The notes below the pieces were generated by a model. The model worked only from the letters and a program-made list of their open reading frames with translations, searched no databases and was not told where the DNA came from. A program made the position numbers and the translations under genes. Below are positions 1 to 8,760 of a stretch of 20,871 nucleotides of DNA, piece after piece (the first letter of the stretch is position 1; each line of letters begins with the position of its first letter). The stretch comes from Paracoccaceae bacterium (GTDB lineage Bacteria > Pseudomonadota > Alphaproteobacteria > Rhodobacterales > Rhodobacteraceae), in assembly GCA_020852535.1 (NCBI GenBank), contig JADZAO010000056.1, forward strand, positions 1 to 20,871, given 5' to 3'.

Positions 1-1553
1 AGAATGGCTGGCGTCTCGCGCACTGCTATCGCCGATCCCCCAAATGGCTCGATACTCAGGCCGAGTCGCCTTAGTTCATCTGTAAATTCGATTAACCGAG
101 CTGCATCTCCTACTGAAAGTTCGACGATTTCGGGTATCAGCAAGGCTTGTGTTGTGATGTCCGTCTCGGTCATTTGTCGTTTTAACCGCTCATATACCAA
201 TCGTTCATGTGCTGCATGTTGGTCTACGATTACTATCCCTCGTTCGGTCTGCGCGATGATGTAGTTTTCATGTACTTGTGCTCGTGCTGCACCCAAGGGC
301 CTTGTTGTCAGGTCTGCTGTTGTCTCGGTTACAGTTTCAACTCGAGCTGAAGGCTCCTTGACAAAATACGGTATCTCGGGTGCCTGAAACGCAAAATTCC
401 GTGACAGCGCTGCCTTTGAAGGTCGGTCCATTTGGTAAATCCGCGCTTCACCCTGCGGTATTATAAATGTCGCCAATGTCTCATCGGCCATTGTCGAACT
501 GGCCCGATGTCCTGCTCCTGACAAGACCGTGCGCAGCCCCGAAATTAATAAAGAGCGTACCGCTTCAGGCTCGCGAAACCGCACTTCTGCTTTGGCCGGA
601 TGCACGTTCACATCCACTCGCTCCGGGTCGCAGACCACGTTTAGGACTGCCGCAGGATGTCTATCACGGCTCATAAAATCAAAATAAGCTACTCTTAATG
701 CTCCCAGAAGCATTCGGTCCAACACAGGCCGTCCGTTTACAAAAACGAACTGTTGCACGGAAGACTTACGCGAATAGGTTGGCAATGCCGCATAACCCGA
801 AAGCGTCAACCCCTCGCGTGCAATATCGACCCGTAATGCGTTGTCGATGAACTCGGCTCCCAGTACACTGCCGACCCGTTTGTGTAGCGCGTGGAAGAAA
901 TCGCCATTGCTGGGATCGGCGCGGAACATTAACCGTCCTTCGCCTCCGCCTGTCATATCGCGCAAGGTGAACCCGACCGAAGGTTCCGCCAGCGCCAGCC
1001 GCCGCACGACCTCTAATATCCCCGTTGCCTCGGCCCGATTCGATCGCATAAATTTCAATCGTGCAGGTGTGGCATAAAATAGGTCGCGCAGTTCGACGAC
1101 CGTGCCCTGCGATAACGCCGCAGGTCGTACTGGTCCCATCCGTCCGCCGACGACCGTGATCGTGGCTGCCTCGGCACCGCTTACTCGTGAGGTAATGGTC
1201 AGCCGTCCCACTGATCCGAGTGATGGTAAAGCTTCCCCTCTAAAGCCGAAGGAATGGATGTTAAGAAAATCTGACCCGTTGATCTTCGATGTGGCATGCC
1301 GCGACAATGCAAGCGGTAAATCATCGCTCGACATGCCGCATCCATCGTCAGTCACACGGATCAGTGTTTTGCCACCATCCGCATAATCGACAGAGATCCG
1401 GGTTGCCCCAGCATCTAAGGCATTTTCGACAAGTTCCTTGACGGCCGAGGCCGGACGTTCGACCACCTCGCCCGCCGCAATTTGGTTGATTGTGGCTTCG
1501 TCAAGCTGTCTGATGACAGGTCGCGCCAATGTCTTGGATTCTGGTACGTTCAT
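1..1553 (-). CDS. mutL: DNA mismatch repair protein MutL (3' end outside window)
   Basis: MutL links mismatch recognition by MutS to strand removal in DNA repair. The first 517 codons are visible; the gene leaves the window at its C-terminus. The N-terminal GHKL ATPase is clear: AAGEVVERPAS (residues 27-37), KELVENALDAG with the likely catalytic Glu40 and Mg-binding Asn44, DDGCGM (69-74) and GFRGEAL (103-109). A linker follows, then the C-terminal dimerisation domain, where DQHAAHERLVYE begins at residue 444. That fits the metal-binding motif DQHA(X)2E(X)4E of nicking-competent MutL proteins, which Escherichia coli MutL lacks. Together with the usual absence of MutH in alphaproteobacteria, it implies MutL itself nicks DNA here (inference). 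The ATG at 1553 puts the conserved IAAGEVVERP block near residue 26, as expected; no good Shine-Dalgarno precedes it. It is the last gene of the leftward purH-to-mutL group, 109 bases after the M16 pair. Confidence 0.96.
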   Translation of the reverse strand, partial: MNVPESKTLARPVIRQLDEATINQIAAGEVVERPASAVKELVENALDAGATRISVDYADGGKTLIRVTDDGCGMSSDDLPLALSRHATSKINGSDFLNIHSFGFRGEALPSLGSVGRLTITSRVSGAEAATITVVGGRMGPVRPAALSQGTVVELRDLFYATPARLKFMRSNRAEATGILEVVRRLALAEPSVGFTLRDMTGGGEGRLMFRADPSNGDFFHALHKRVGSVLGAEFIDNALRVDIAREGLTLSGYAALPTYSRKSSVQQFVFVNGRPVLDRMLLGALRVAYFDFMSRDRHPAAVLNVVCDPERVDVNVHPAKAEVRFREPEAVRSLLISGLRTVLSGAGHRASSTMADETLATFIIPQGEARIYQMDRPSKAALSRNFAFQAPEIPYFVKEPSARVETVTETTADLTTRPLGAARAQVHENYIIAQTERGIVIVDQHAAHERLVYERLKRQMTETDITTQALLIPEIVELSVGDAARLIEFTDELRRLGLSIEPFGGSAIAVRETPAI

Positions 1554-1662
1554 GTACACATATCTAGCATCTATAACCCTATAGGGCTACGCTTTTGCAA
1601 AGTGCAACGCTCATGTTGGCAGGCCAGATGCTTTGCAGCAAAATTCTTTGTTCTTTGAAACC

Positions 1663-2982
1663 TTACTCATTGGTTTTGATACCTTCTGGCTGGCCGACGA
1701 TGATGAAGCGTAGGTTCTCCGGACGAAACATTTCTGCCGCTACGCGGTTTGCATCTTCCAGCGTTACTGCATTGACCATGTCGTTTCGTACTTTGGGATA
1801 ATTGCTGGGTAGTCCGATCATCTGCATGTTCACCATAATTGTGGCTAGTGGTCCGTTTCCGTCGAATTGGAGCGGATAGGCGCCCGTCAGATAGGTTTTG
1901 ATCGCCGCCAGTTCTTCTGCGGTGATCCCTTCGGTTGCAAGTTTTTCCCACTCTGCTTTGATGACCTCGATCGCCTCTTTGACCTTGATATTGGGGATGT
2001 TTGCTCGCCCCCTTAGCACCTCGGCCTGGTCATAGGTATCAAGTGATGTGCCTATTCCATAGGTCAGCCCGCGTTTTTCCCGCACCTCGGTCATTAGCCG
2101 TGCCGAGAAACGTGATCCGCCGATGATTTCATTCAGGATATTTGCCGCAAAGAAATCGGGATCGTTACGCTTGATCCCCTGCTCGCCCCAAATCACCATT
2201 GATTGCGGACCGGGATAGTCAATAATCGTAGTTCCTCCCGTCAGATTGAATGGCGCCCGTTCCGGGAGGGGCGCACCGGTTTCAGGCAAATTACCGAACA
2301 ATGTATCGAGCATCTTGCCTAGTTCTTCTGGCGTGATATCTCCCGCCGCCGCTACATAAATCCGGTCTCGCGCAACTGTCGCTTTATGGGCTGCCAGCAG
2401 ATCATCCCGCGTTAGCGTCTTGATGCTGTCTTCGGTACCGTCAGGGGCAGTTGCATAGGGATGGTCGCCAAAGGCTTGCGCGTTGAACGTCCTTTTTGCA
2501 ATGTCTTTGGGGTCTTTCGCGCTTGAGCGTAGGTTGGAAAGTATCTGTCCTCGCACCCGTTCGATTGCATCGGCGTCGAACCGTGGTGCAGTGATCGCTT
2601 GTCGCAGCAGATCGACCGCCTTGTCGCGTTTCTCTGTTAGAAATTGTGCCGAAACCGTCACTCCGTCCGGATCGGACGAAAACAAAAATGAAGAAGCCAG
2701 ACTGTCCCGTGCTTCAGCAAATCTGACTGAGTCAAGTTCGCCCGTACCTTCTTCAATCAGCGCGGTCATCATGTTCACCGCCCCTCGCTTGTTCATTGGA
2801 TCGACACTGGTACCACCGCGAAACCGCACTTCCAGTGCCGTAAAAGGAATGCCGTGATCCTCGACCAACCAAGCCTTAAACCCGCTGGGCGACGTGACTT
2901 CCTGAATATCTACTGCCGCCCGTACGGGTGCAGCTAAGGCTAGTGTCACAGCGAATGCCGAAAGGAACGGGATCATGCTCAT
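1663..2982 (-). CDS. M16 family (insulinase-like) protein, non-catalytic partner
   Basis: This 439-residue protein belongs to peptidase family M16 but lacks the HxxEH zinc motif; the matching N-terminal position reads MMTALIEEGTG. It keeps the C-terminal-domain Arg/Tyr signature (EKRGLTYG, near residue 300) that helps bind substrate. It is therefore the usual inactive subunit that pairs with an active M16 protein. A signal peptide is visible (about residues 1-22, ending PVRA), so it should be periplasmic. The ATG at 2982 overlaps the stop of the upstream catalytic partner by 4 bases (ATGA) and is preceded by AGGAG at good spacing, which supports translational coupling and equal amounts of the two proteins. 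A second ATG two codons later is possible. The substrate cannot be told from the sequence. Confidence 0.93.
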   Translation of the reverse strand: MSMIPFLSAFAVTLALAAPVRAAVDIQEVTSPSGFKAWLVEDHGIPFTALEVRFRGGTSVDPMNKRGAVNMMTALIEEGTGELDSVRFAEARDSLASSFLFSSDPDGVTVSAQFLTEKRDKAVDLLRQAITAPRFDADAIERVRGQILSNLRSSAKDPKDIAKRTFNAQAFGDHPYATAPDGTEDSIKTLTRDDLLAAHKATVARDRIYVAAAGDITPEELGKMLDTLFGNLPETGAPLPERAPFNLTGGTTIIDYPGPQSMVIWGEQGIKRNDPDFFAANILNEIIGGSRFSARLMTEVREKRGLTYGIGTSLDTYDQAEVLRGRANIPNIKVKEAIEVIKAEWEKLATEGITAEELAAIKTYLTGAYPLQFDGNGPLATIMVNMQMIGLPSNYPKVRNDMVNAVTLEDANRVAAEMFRPENLRFIIVGQPEGIKTNE

Positions 2983-4325
2983 TGTGCTGTCTCCTCGGCT
3001 TTTAGATAGCCTGTGATCGATTTTCTCCGATCAAACACTAGTGCGGCTGCTGCTTTGACGTCATCAAGGGTGATCGATGCCAGAACATCCGGCCAAGCTT
3101 CGATATCCGCAACTGTCAGGCCTGTGGTTAAACCTTCGCCGTAACGTTGCGCTAATTTTTGGCTGTCGTCCTTTGCATAGATATCGGCGGCCTTAATCTG
3201 TGTTTTGATCCGCTCTAATGCCGCAGGTTCTGGTCCGTCCTTCAAAAATTTTGTAATCACCTTGTCCATCTCGGCTTCTACTGCCTCCAGCGTCACTCCA
3301 GGTACCGGAACGGCCAGTATGACAAAGGTAGTGTCGTCCAGCGAACTGCCGTCATACATCGCCGCCGTATAGGTTGCCTTGGGCGCATCGCCATATTGTA
3401 GCGCCTTGGCAAAGACTGAGGTCTGACCGTTTCCGCCCAGCAACTCTGCCAAAATGGCAAGGGCTGCTGCCGTTTTCTGGTCACCGGGGTCGCGTTCGGG
3501 AGCTAGATAGCTGCGTGTGAAATAGGGTTCTGACACCCGCGCATCACTATAGATTAGCCGCCGCTCGGCCAGTTGCGGGGGCTCTTGTGGGCGCTCGCGT
3601 GATTTTACTTTTGGCGAGGGAGGGAGTTTGCCGTAATGCTCTTTGGCCATTGTCAGCACCTGTTCGGGCGTTACATCCCCAGCTACCACCAAAATGGCGT
3701 TGTTTGGTGCATAATGCGCCTTGTAGAAGGTCAAAGCATCCTCGCGGGTCAGGCCTTGTATCTCGTGTTTCCAGCCGATGATCGGAGTCGCATATGGGCT
3801 GTTTATGTAAAGCGCCGCCTGCATCTGTTCGTTCAATAACGCACCGGGGTTGTTGTCGGTGCGTTGATTGCGTTCTTCGATGATTACGTCGCGCTCAGGG
3901 AGCACTACTTCTTTGGTCAGTTGCAGGTTCATCATCCGGTCGGCTTCAAGTTGCATCATTAGTCCTAGACGATCTGCAGAAACGCGTTGGAAATAGGCAG
4001 TGTAGTCCCAGCTGGTAAAGGCGTTTTCATTGCCACCTTGCGCTTCGACGGTGTCGGAGAACTCGCCAGGGCCTATCGTCTTTGTCCCTTTGAACATCAG
4101 GTGTTCCAGAAAATGCGCGATACCTGATTTGCCTGTTGGCTCGTCTGCGGATCCTATCCGATACCACACCATATGCACTACCACCGGAGCGCGATGATCC
4201 TCGATTACTACGATTTCGAGTCCGTTTTTTAGTGTAAAAGTTGTGATATCGTTGGCCCAAACCGTCTGCCATTGTGCGACCAGCCCGAATATTGCCACGA
4301 TTACATAACTGACGCCCTTGAGCAT
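2979..4325 (-). CDS. M16 family zinc metallopeptidase (insulinase/pitrilysin-like), catalytic subunit
   Basis: This is a 448-residue zinc endopeptidase of family M16, probably periplasmic. The inverted zinc motif HFLEH is at residues 71-75, and a conserved glutamate of the VIIEER segment (residues 147-152) is the expected third ligand. N-terminal residues 1-24 form a signal peptide ending near VWA. An upstream in-frame ATG at 4382 would add 19 residues before the signal peptide. I prefer 4325 because AGGGAG lies about 9 bases upstream and the signal peptide then starts at residue 1. It overlaps the downstream non-catalytic M16 gene by 4 bases; such pairs act as heterodimers in known family members. 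The lipoprotein gene lies 91 bases upstream. The substrate is unknown; general peptide degradation in the envelope is the safest reading. Confidence 0.94.
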   Translation of the reverse strand: MLKGVSYVIVAIFGLVAQWQTVWANDITTFTLKNGLEIVVIEDHRAPVVVHMVWYRIGSADEPTGKSGIAHFLEHLMFKGTKTIGPGEFSDTVEAQGGNENAFTSWDYTAYFQRVSADRLGLMMQLEADRMMNLQLTKEVVLPERDVIIEERNQRTDNNPGALLNEQMQAALYINSPYATPIIGWKHEIQGLTREDALTFYKAHYAPNNAILVVAGDVTPEQVLTMAKEHYGKLPPSPKVKSRERPQEPPQLAERRLIYSDARVSEPYFTRSYLAPERDPGDQKTAAALAILAELLGGNGQTSVFAKALQYGDAPKATYTAAMYDGSSLDDTTFVILAVPVPGVTLEAVEAEMDKVITKFLKDGPEPAALERIKTQIKAADIYAKDDSQKLAQRYGEGLTTGLTVADIEAWPDVLASITLDDVKAAAALVFDRRKSITGYLKAEETAQ

Positions 4326-4416
4326 TGACCGGAACTCCCTTGTTTTAACACGTAAGGTGCACCCGACAGGGAGCAGGATCAACCCGCGTCAACGTGCTTG
4401 TGAGCAGGCTAGAGAA

Positions 4417-4941
4417 TTATTTTTTGTTCGACTGTGATGGAGGCGCCGAAGGTGTTTTGGCCCCCATCTTGCGCCAGTGCCAAAGCTCGGCCTGCTGGTC
4501 CAGTGACATGCCGACGTAGGCCTTATAATAGACGTTCACCTTCATAAACAGCTTGTCGTTTTTCTGGCGCCATTCGAGGTCTTCTGCTGCCAACGTCTGG
4601 CGGATTTTTGGTGCTAAACCAAAGCGTCCAGTATAGTTGAGTAGCGCGCTATCAGATGCAGGTACTCCGTTCGCTGGTTTTAGGCTGCCACCAAGGGCGG
4701 CAATTGCGTCGGCTTTCGGTGTAGGATCGGTTAAGTTTTTTCCACCAAGTGTTGGCTCGGGTAAATCGGAAAGATTGGTAGGCAAAGTCAAGGACTTGGT
4801 CGGCAGGATTTCGAATTCGTTTGGACCTTGGGTGATCGATCGTATGTTCATCAGCGAGGGAACTTTTTCTTCTTTGCTGCAAGCGGCAAGCGTCAGTACA
4901 GCCGCCATTGCGACCATGACCCACGCCCTTCTTGTCTGCAT
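4417..4941 (-). CDS. DUF3035-type lipoprotein of unknown function
   Basis: The 174-residue product has a lipoprotein signal: a positively charged start (residues 1-5), a hydrophobic stretch, then a lipobox LAAC with Cys21 as the lipidated residue. The mature part carries PNEFEILP and PTNLSDLPEPT, which I recognise as features of the DUF3035 family found next to lspA in Rhodobacterales. No enzymatic motif is seen, and the C-terminus is polar and rich in Ser, Pro and Lys. The ATG at 4941 is preceded by GGAGG. The gene lies 53 bases after lspA, whose product would cleave this signal peptide. Function is unknown; an outer-membrane role is inference only. Confidence 0.85.
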   Translation of the reverse strand: MQTRRAWVMVAMAAVLTLAACSKEEKVPSLMNIRSITQGPNEFEILPTKSLTLPTNLSDLPEPTLGGKNLTDPTPKADAIAALGGSLKPANGVPASDSALLNYTGRFGLAPKIRQTLAAEDLEWRQKNDKLFMKVNVYYKAYVGMSLDQQAELWHWRKMGAKTPSAPPSQSNKK

Positions 4942-4994
4942 TGTCGCCTCCGTTGAACATTGATACTCTATCTTAGCTTATTGTATCTTCTGCG

Positions 4995-5528
4995 TCACGG
5001 GTCTTTCCGCCCGGTAGGTTTTTGCGGCCTTTCCCTCAGTTTGATTTGCTTGGTCTTGGGGTCCGGTGCTGATTTTCCTGAGAAAATCACTAAGTCCAGC
5101 GCACCCGCGAAAATGGCGATATCTGCTACGTTAAACGCATAAGGGTTTTGAATTCCGCAGCAGGACATGTTCAGGAAATCGGCTACCGCGCCATAGATCA
5201 AGCGGTCCACCACATTGCCCAGCGCTCCGCCGATTAGAAAGCCCGCCGAAACTTGCGGCCAGCGGCCAGAACCCTCACGGCGGATCCACAGCCAGACCCA
5301 TGCCGAAATCGTTAGTGCTATTACGATTAATACCCAGCGCATCACATCGTGGTCCTGCGCGAAAAGGCCAAAATTGATGCCGCGGTTCCATGCCATACGG
5401 AGCGTTAAAAAAGGTGGCCAGACGTCGATTCCTCCTCGTTCGATGAGGTCCAACCCCTGCACTACGGCCAGTTTCGTCGCCTGATCTAGTAGGAATATTC
5501 CGCCCGCCACTAAGGCTGCCAGTCGCAT
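4995..5528 (-). CDS. lspA: Lipoprotein signal peptidase (signal peptidase II)
   Basis: LspA removes signal peptides from prolipoproteins after lipidation, in the inner membrane. The 177-residue protein has the expected hydrophobic segments (about residues 3-22, 65-82, 92-105 and 135-150) and the conserved blocks LLDQATK (13-19), NRGINFGLF (48-56), GNVVDRL (104-110) and NVADIAI (133-139). Asp117 in VADF and Asp136 in NVAD are 19 residues apart, the spacing of the catalytic pair in Pseudomonas aeruginosa LspA. An unusual MSCCGIQ segment (121-127) lies between them in the periplasmic loop. The ATG at 5528 has GGGAGGG six bases upstream. It starts 13 bases after purH stops, so the two are probably cotranscribed, and it precedes a lipoprotein gene. 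Confidence 0.96.
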   Translation of the reverse strand: MRLAALVAGGIFLLDQATKLAVVQGLDLIERGGIDVWPPFLTLRMAWNRGINFGLFAQDHDVMRWVLIVIALTISAWVWLWIRREGSGRWPQVSAGFLIGGALGNVVDRLIYGAVADFLNMSCCGIQNPYAFNVADIAIFAGALDLVIFSGKSAPDPKTKQIKLRERPQKPTGRKDP

Positions 5529-5541
5529 TTTGAACCCTCCC

Positions 5542-7128
5542 TTAGTGCCGGAAATGGCGTATTCCGGTAAATACCATAGCTAGTCCTGCCGTATCTGCTG
5601 CTGTGATTACTTCATTATCCCGTATGCTACCGCCGGGCTGGATGATCGCTGTAGCGCCTGCTTCTGCTGCTGCTACCACCCCGTCTGCAAAGGGAAAAAA
5701 AGCGTCTGAAGCCACCACCGACCCTTGCGTCAATGGAGCTGTCAGCCCCAGTGTTTCGGACATGTTTGGTGATTTTTGTGCCGCGATCCGTGTCGAATCG
5801 ATTCGGCTCATTTGTCCCACGCCTACGCCCACCGTGGCCCCGTTCTTGACATAGATGATGGCATTCGATTTTGCATGCTTGGCCACTTTCCACGCAAGCA
5901 GCATATCCGCCATTTCTGCATCGGTTGGCGTTCGCTTTGTCACTATTTGCAAATTGTGATTGGCCAGTACGCCCACATCGCGGTCTTGTACTAAAAATCC
6001 GCCCGCCACTTGCTTGAACGCTATTCCCGGCGACCGCGTATTGGGTAAACTGTCCGTGGTCAGCAACCGTAGATTTTTCTTGCTTGCAAAGATCGCGCGC
6101 GCCTCGTCATTTGCTCCTGGCGCAATTACTACTTCCGTGAAAATCTCGACGATTTTTTCTGCTGTTGCCGCGTCTAATGGTTGATTTAGTGCCACGATCC
6201 CGCCGAACGCACTTGTCCGGTCGCAATCGTAGGCCCGAAGGTAAGCCTCTGCCAAGGTCGTTCCGATCGCCATGCCACAAGGGTTTGCGTGTTTGATGAT
6301 CGCACAGGCAGGCGTATCCCTCGAAAACTCGGCTACTAGCTCGAAAGCTGCATCCGTGTCGTTGATGTTGTTGTATGATAGTTCTTTGCCCTGCAATTGT
6401 CGGGCTGTCGAAATCCCCTCGCGCTTGGAAGCGTCGGTGTAGAGCGCTGCACTTTGATGCGGATTCTCTCCATAGCGTAACCCCTGCGCCAGTTTGCCAG
6501 CAAAACACCGGTAGCGTGGAGCCTTTTCGCCGATCTCGTCCGCTAGCCAGTTTGACACTGCCGCATCATAGGCCGCCATTTTTCCATAGGCTGTTAGTGC
6601 CATTTTTTGCCGGAACGCCATTGTTGTCGCCCCGTTATGAGCCGCTAATTGGTCAAGCAGTTCCTGATAATCTGTAGGGTCGGTCACGACCGTTACGAAG
6701 CGATGGTTCTTTGCCGCCGCTCGGATCATTGCAGGTCCGCCAATATCGATGTTTTCAATGCAGGTAGCGTGATCGGCCCCTTTCGCCACCGTTTCTTCGA
6801 AAGGATAAAGGTTTACGATTAGAAGATCGATCTGTTCGATTTTCTGTGTCGTCATTGCCAGCAGATGCTTGTCATCATCTCGCAAGGCAAGTAATGCGCC
6901 ATGTATGTTTGGATGCAGCGTTTTGATCCGCCCGTCCATCATCTCGGGAAAACCTGTTACATCCGATACATCGCGTACGGGCAGCCCCGCCATCCGTAGT
7001 GTCCCACTTGTCCCGCCTGTCGAGATAAGCTCAACCCCTCGCGCCGTCAGCGCTTTTGCTAGATCAAGCAAACCGTTCTTGTCGGAAACAGAGATTAGCG
7101 CACGGCCAATCGGAAAAAGGTTTGGCAT
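5542..7128 (-). CDS. purH: Bifunctional AICAR formyltransferase/IMP cyclohydrolase
   Basis: PurH performs the last two steps of IMP synthesis: formylation of AICAR using 10-formyltetrahydrofolate, then ring closure. Length (528 residues) is normal. The N-terminal MGS-like cyclohydrolase domain shows ISVSDKNGL (12-20), STGGTS (36-41) and DGRIKTLHPNIHG (65-77). The C-terminal transformylase domain shows LRYGENPHQSA (217-227), ELSYNNINDTDAAFE (249-263), and IIKHANPCG with the catalytic Lys279-His280 pair, followed by SAFGG (306-310). The product ends with the typical GIRHFRH tail. It heads the leftward group with lspA. The start has only a weak AGGG upstream, but it fits the family N-terminus. 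Confidence 0.97.
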   Translation of the reverse strand: MPNLFPIGRALISVSDKNGLLDLAKALTARGVELISTGGTSGTLRMAGLPVRDVSDVTGFPEMMDGRIKTLHPNIHGALLALRDDDKHLLAMTTQKIEQIDLLIVNLYPFEETVAKGADHATCIENIDIGGPAMIRAAAKNHRFVTVVTDPTDYQELLDQLAAHNGATTMAFRQKMALTAYGKMAAYDAAVSNWLADEIGEKAPRYRCFAGKLAQGLRYGENPHQSAALYTDASKREGISTARQLQGKELSYNNINDTDAAFELVAEFSRDTPACAIIKHANPCGMAIGTTLAEAYLRAYDCDRTSAFGGIVALNQPLDAATAEKIVEIFTEVVIAPGANDEARAIFASKKNLRLLTTDSLPNTRSPGIAFKQVAGGFLVQDRDVGVLANHNLQIVTKRTPTDAEMADMLLAWKVAKHAKSNAIIYVKNGATVGVGVGQMSRIDSTRIAAQKSPNMSETLGLTAPLTQGSVVASDAFFPFADGVVAAAEAGATAIIQPGGSIRDNEVITAADTAGLAMVFTGIRHFRH

Positions 7129-7508
7129 CAGTTAGGCCCTTAATATAAATCACATTCAAACTAGAACTGGCATTTCTCTGCAGTTCAGATTGGGGATGCT
7201 TTGCGGAGTAATCTGTGCCTTGGCTAAGGTCCAGTTGTCCTTCCAATATGCGCACATTTTTATGAAACTGTGTCAACCTACCCTAGGTATGGCGCAGCAT
7301 CTGCAAGGTAGGTGCGATCTGCTTGATGGCATTTGTTAATTAGGTCGCAACTTTGCGCTTTGTCTTAATTAGTAGCGCAGCTCCCGCAGGCGTTAGGCTG
7401 ATCCGCTCTTCGTTTGATTGCTTTTTGGTCTTGATCATAGATGCGTCATGCAAAATCTCCTTTGTTTTGGCAATCGGTTAGCAGATTCGTAGAAAGGTTA
7501 AAGAGTTC
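7129..7508. other. 380-base gap between xth and purH, no recognised gene
   Basis: No complete family member is visible on either strand. The only candidate is a 32-codon leftward reading frame (7340-7438), described separately. Bases 7129-7339 just upstream of purH hold no convincing reading frame and should contain the purH promoter, but I could not assign -35/-10 boxes with confidence. Confidence 0.6.
7340..7438 (-). CDS. Small 32-residue ORF, unrecognised, possibly a remnant
   Basis: The leftward ATG at 7438 opens a 32-residue reading frame rich in Lys and Ala. Its middle, RISLTPAGAALL, resembles the wing segment (xxLTPAGxALL) of MarR/PadR-type regulators, so it may be the leftover end of such a gene; this is a memory-based resemblance only. 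An AAGGAG lies 18 bases upstream, too far for direct use. That site is better placed for a 4-codon frame (ATG at 7451) whose stop overlaps this ATG. It could be a genuine small gene, a remnant or chance. Confidence 0.22.
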   Translation of the reverse strand: MIKTKKQSNEERISLTPAGAALLIKTKRKVAT

Positions 7509-8294
7509 TCATAGATCGAAAGATGCAAAGACCGGCACGTGGTCGCTCGGTTGTTCCCAGCCACGGCAGGGCCGTAGAATATGGCTGTCATGCGCTGCGG
7601 CCGCGATATCCTTAGTCGCCCAGATATGGTCGAGTCTGCGTCCCTTGTCTGCCGTGTCCCAATCGGTGGCTCGATAGGACCACCAGCTGTAAAGTCGTCC
7701 ATGCGGAATATCCGCCCGTGTCACGTCTACCCAATCGCCTGAGTCTTGCACCTGTCCTAGATGGTCTATCTCGATTGGCGTGTGTGATACGATTTTCAAT
7801 AGCGCCTTGTGCGACCACACGTCATCCTCGCGTGGGGCGATGTTTAGATCACCCACCATAATTGACCGTATTGGCTTTTCTGCAAAGAAATGATCTCGCA
7901 TTTCAGTTAAGAAATCGAGCTTCTGGCCGAACTTTTCGTTTTGTTGGCGGTCGGGAATGTCGCCTCCTGCCGGGACATAGAAATTGTGAATAACGACTCC
8001 GTTTGGAAGTCGTGCCGCCACATGGCGCGCATGACCCAGCGTAGCAAAATCCCGTGCGCCTACCTCCTCGAGCGGCAGCTTCGAGATGATGGCAACTCCA
8101 TTATAGCCCTTTTGCCCGCGTGCAACCATGTGAGTATAGCCAAGTGCCTTGAACGTATCGACGGGGATCTTCTCGACCGGGCTTTTGCATTCTTGAAGAC
8201 ATAGAACATCTGGTCTTTCGTTTGCCATTAGTTTTGCCACCAACCTCTCACGCAAACGCACGGAGTTTATATTCCAAGTGGCCAAGGTGAACAT
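7509..8294 (-). CDS. xth: Exodeoxyribonuclease III (AP endonuclease family)
   Basis: Exonuclease III cuts DNA at abasic sites and removes 3' blocking groups in base excision repair. The 261 residues carry the full family signature: ATWNINSVRLR (5-15), LCLQECK with the metal-binding Glu, GYNGVAI, NFYVPAGG, VGDLNIAP with the catalytic Asp/Asn, RRLDHIW and the terminal SDHVPV with the Asp-His pair. Length matches the roughly 260-270 residues usual for XthA. The ATG at 8294 gives the expected start immediately before the first strand. It stands alone between two gaps. Neither a linked upstream gene nor a clear terminator is visible. Confidence 0.95.
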   Translation of the reverse strand: MFTLATWNINSVRLRERLVAKLMANERPDVLCLQECKSPVEKIPVDTFKALGYTHMVARGQKGYNGVAIISKLPLEEVGARDFATLGHARHVAARLPNGVVIHNFYVPAGGDIPDRQQNEKFGQKLDFLTEMRDHFFAEKPIRSIMVGDLNIAPREDDVWSHKALLKIVSHTPIEIDHLGQVQDSGDWVDVTRADIPHGRLYSWWSYRATDWDTADKGRRLDHIWATKDIAAAAHDSHILRPCRGWEQPSDHVPVFASFDL

Positions 8295-8760
8295 GTGCGA
8301 CGCTCCTGATATTCTTGTCTCTTTCTAGCATACTCCCCGCTACGGCAAACCCCTCCATGATAAACTGAAATAGAAGTAGTCACGCCCAAAATTATCTTAA
8401 ACAAGGGTTCCCTTATGACCGACTTTCCTAATTGGCTTCGCGTTTGCCGAAGTGATCCTATCGAGCTCGGTTCATATGGCTATCGTTAATGATGCCAACT
8501 ACTCGTAGTTCTTGAACCACGTTCCTATGAACTTTGATTTTTTGGGTAAAAACGATGGTGACTTGTCGTTCAAGACCTGATCGGAGAGTTATTGAACATC
8601 AATAGACTCTAGATAGGTTTACGATAGCAATTACCATCGGGGACTAAGACCGGCCTGATTTTCTAGTCTGGTAGGGTGCTATTTTTGTTCACTGGTAGCA
8701 CAATTCCGGAATGCTAGTTGCGATACCCATATAGGCATTCAACTCTTTAGTAATAAGGCT
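8295..8760. other. 466-base gap between the response regulator and xth; only short interrupted frames
   Basis: No intact gene was found on either strand. On the + strand, a 24-codon frame starts at 8415 behind a partial AAGGG. A second frame reads MAIVNDANYS, a TAG stop, then FLNHVPMNFDF and on to a stop near 8580, so that one base change would join the two parts. On the - strand, directly downstream of the response regulator, a short open stretch containing ELNAYMGIA is seen. I could not match any of these to a family. The region may be gene debris, an xth promoter region or both. Confidence 0.5.

Noticed and set aside
1577..1586. Palindrome CCCTATAGGG between the M16 gene and mutL as an operator or terminator
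   Set aside because: It is a single 10-base palindrome with no T-run and no second copy seen nearby; chance is a sufficient explanation.
8295..8760. Possible replication origin or inversion boundary suggested by a change in strand composition around 8.3-8.8 kb
   Set aside because: Hand counts on sample lines gave about even or slightly C-rich + strand to the left and G-rich to the right, but the signal is weak and mixed with gene orientation, and T exceeds A on both sides. No DnaA box cluster was seen. A computed cumulative skew over a larger region would decide.
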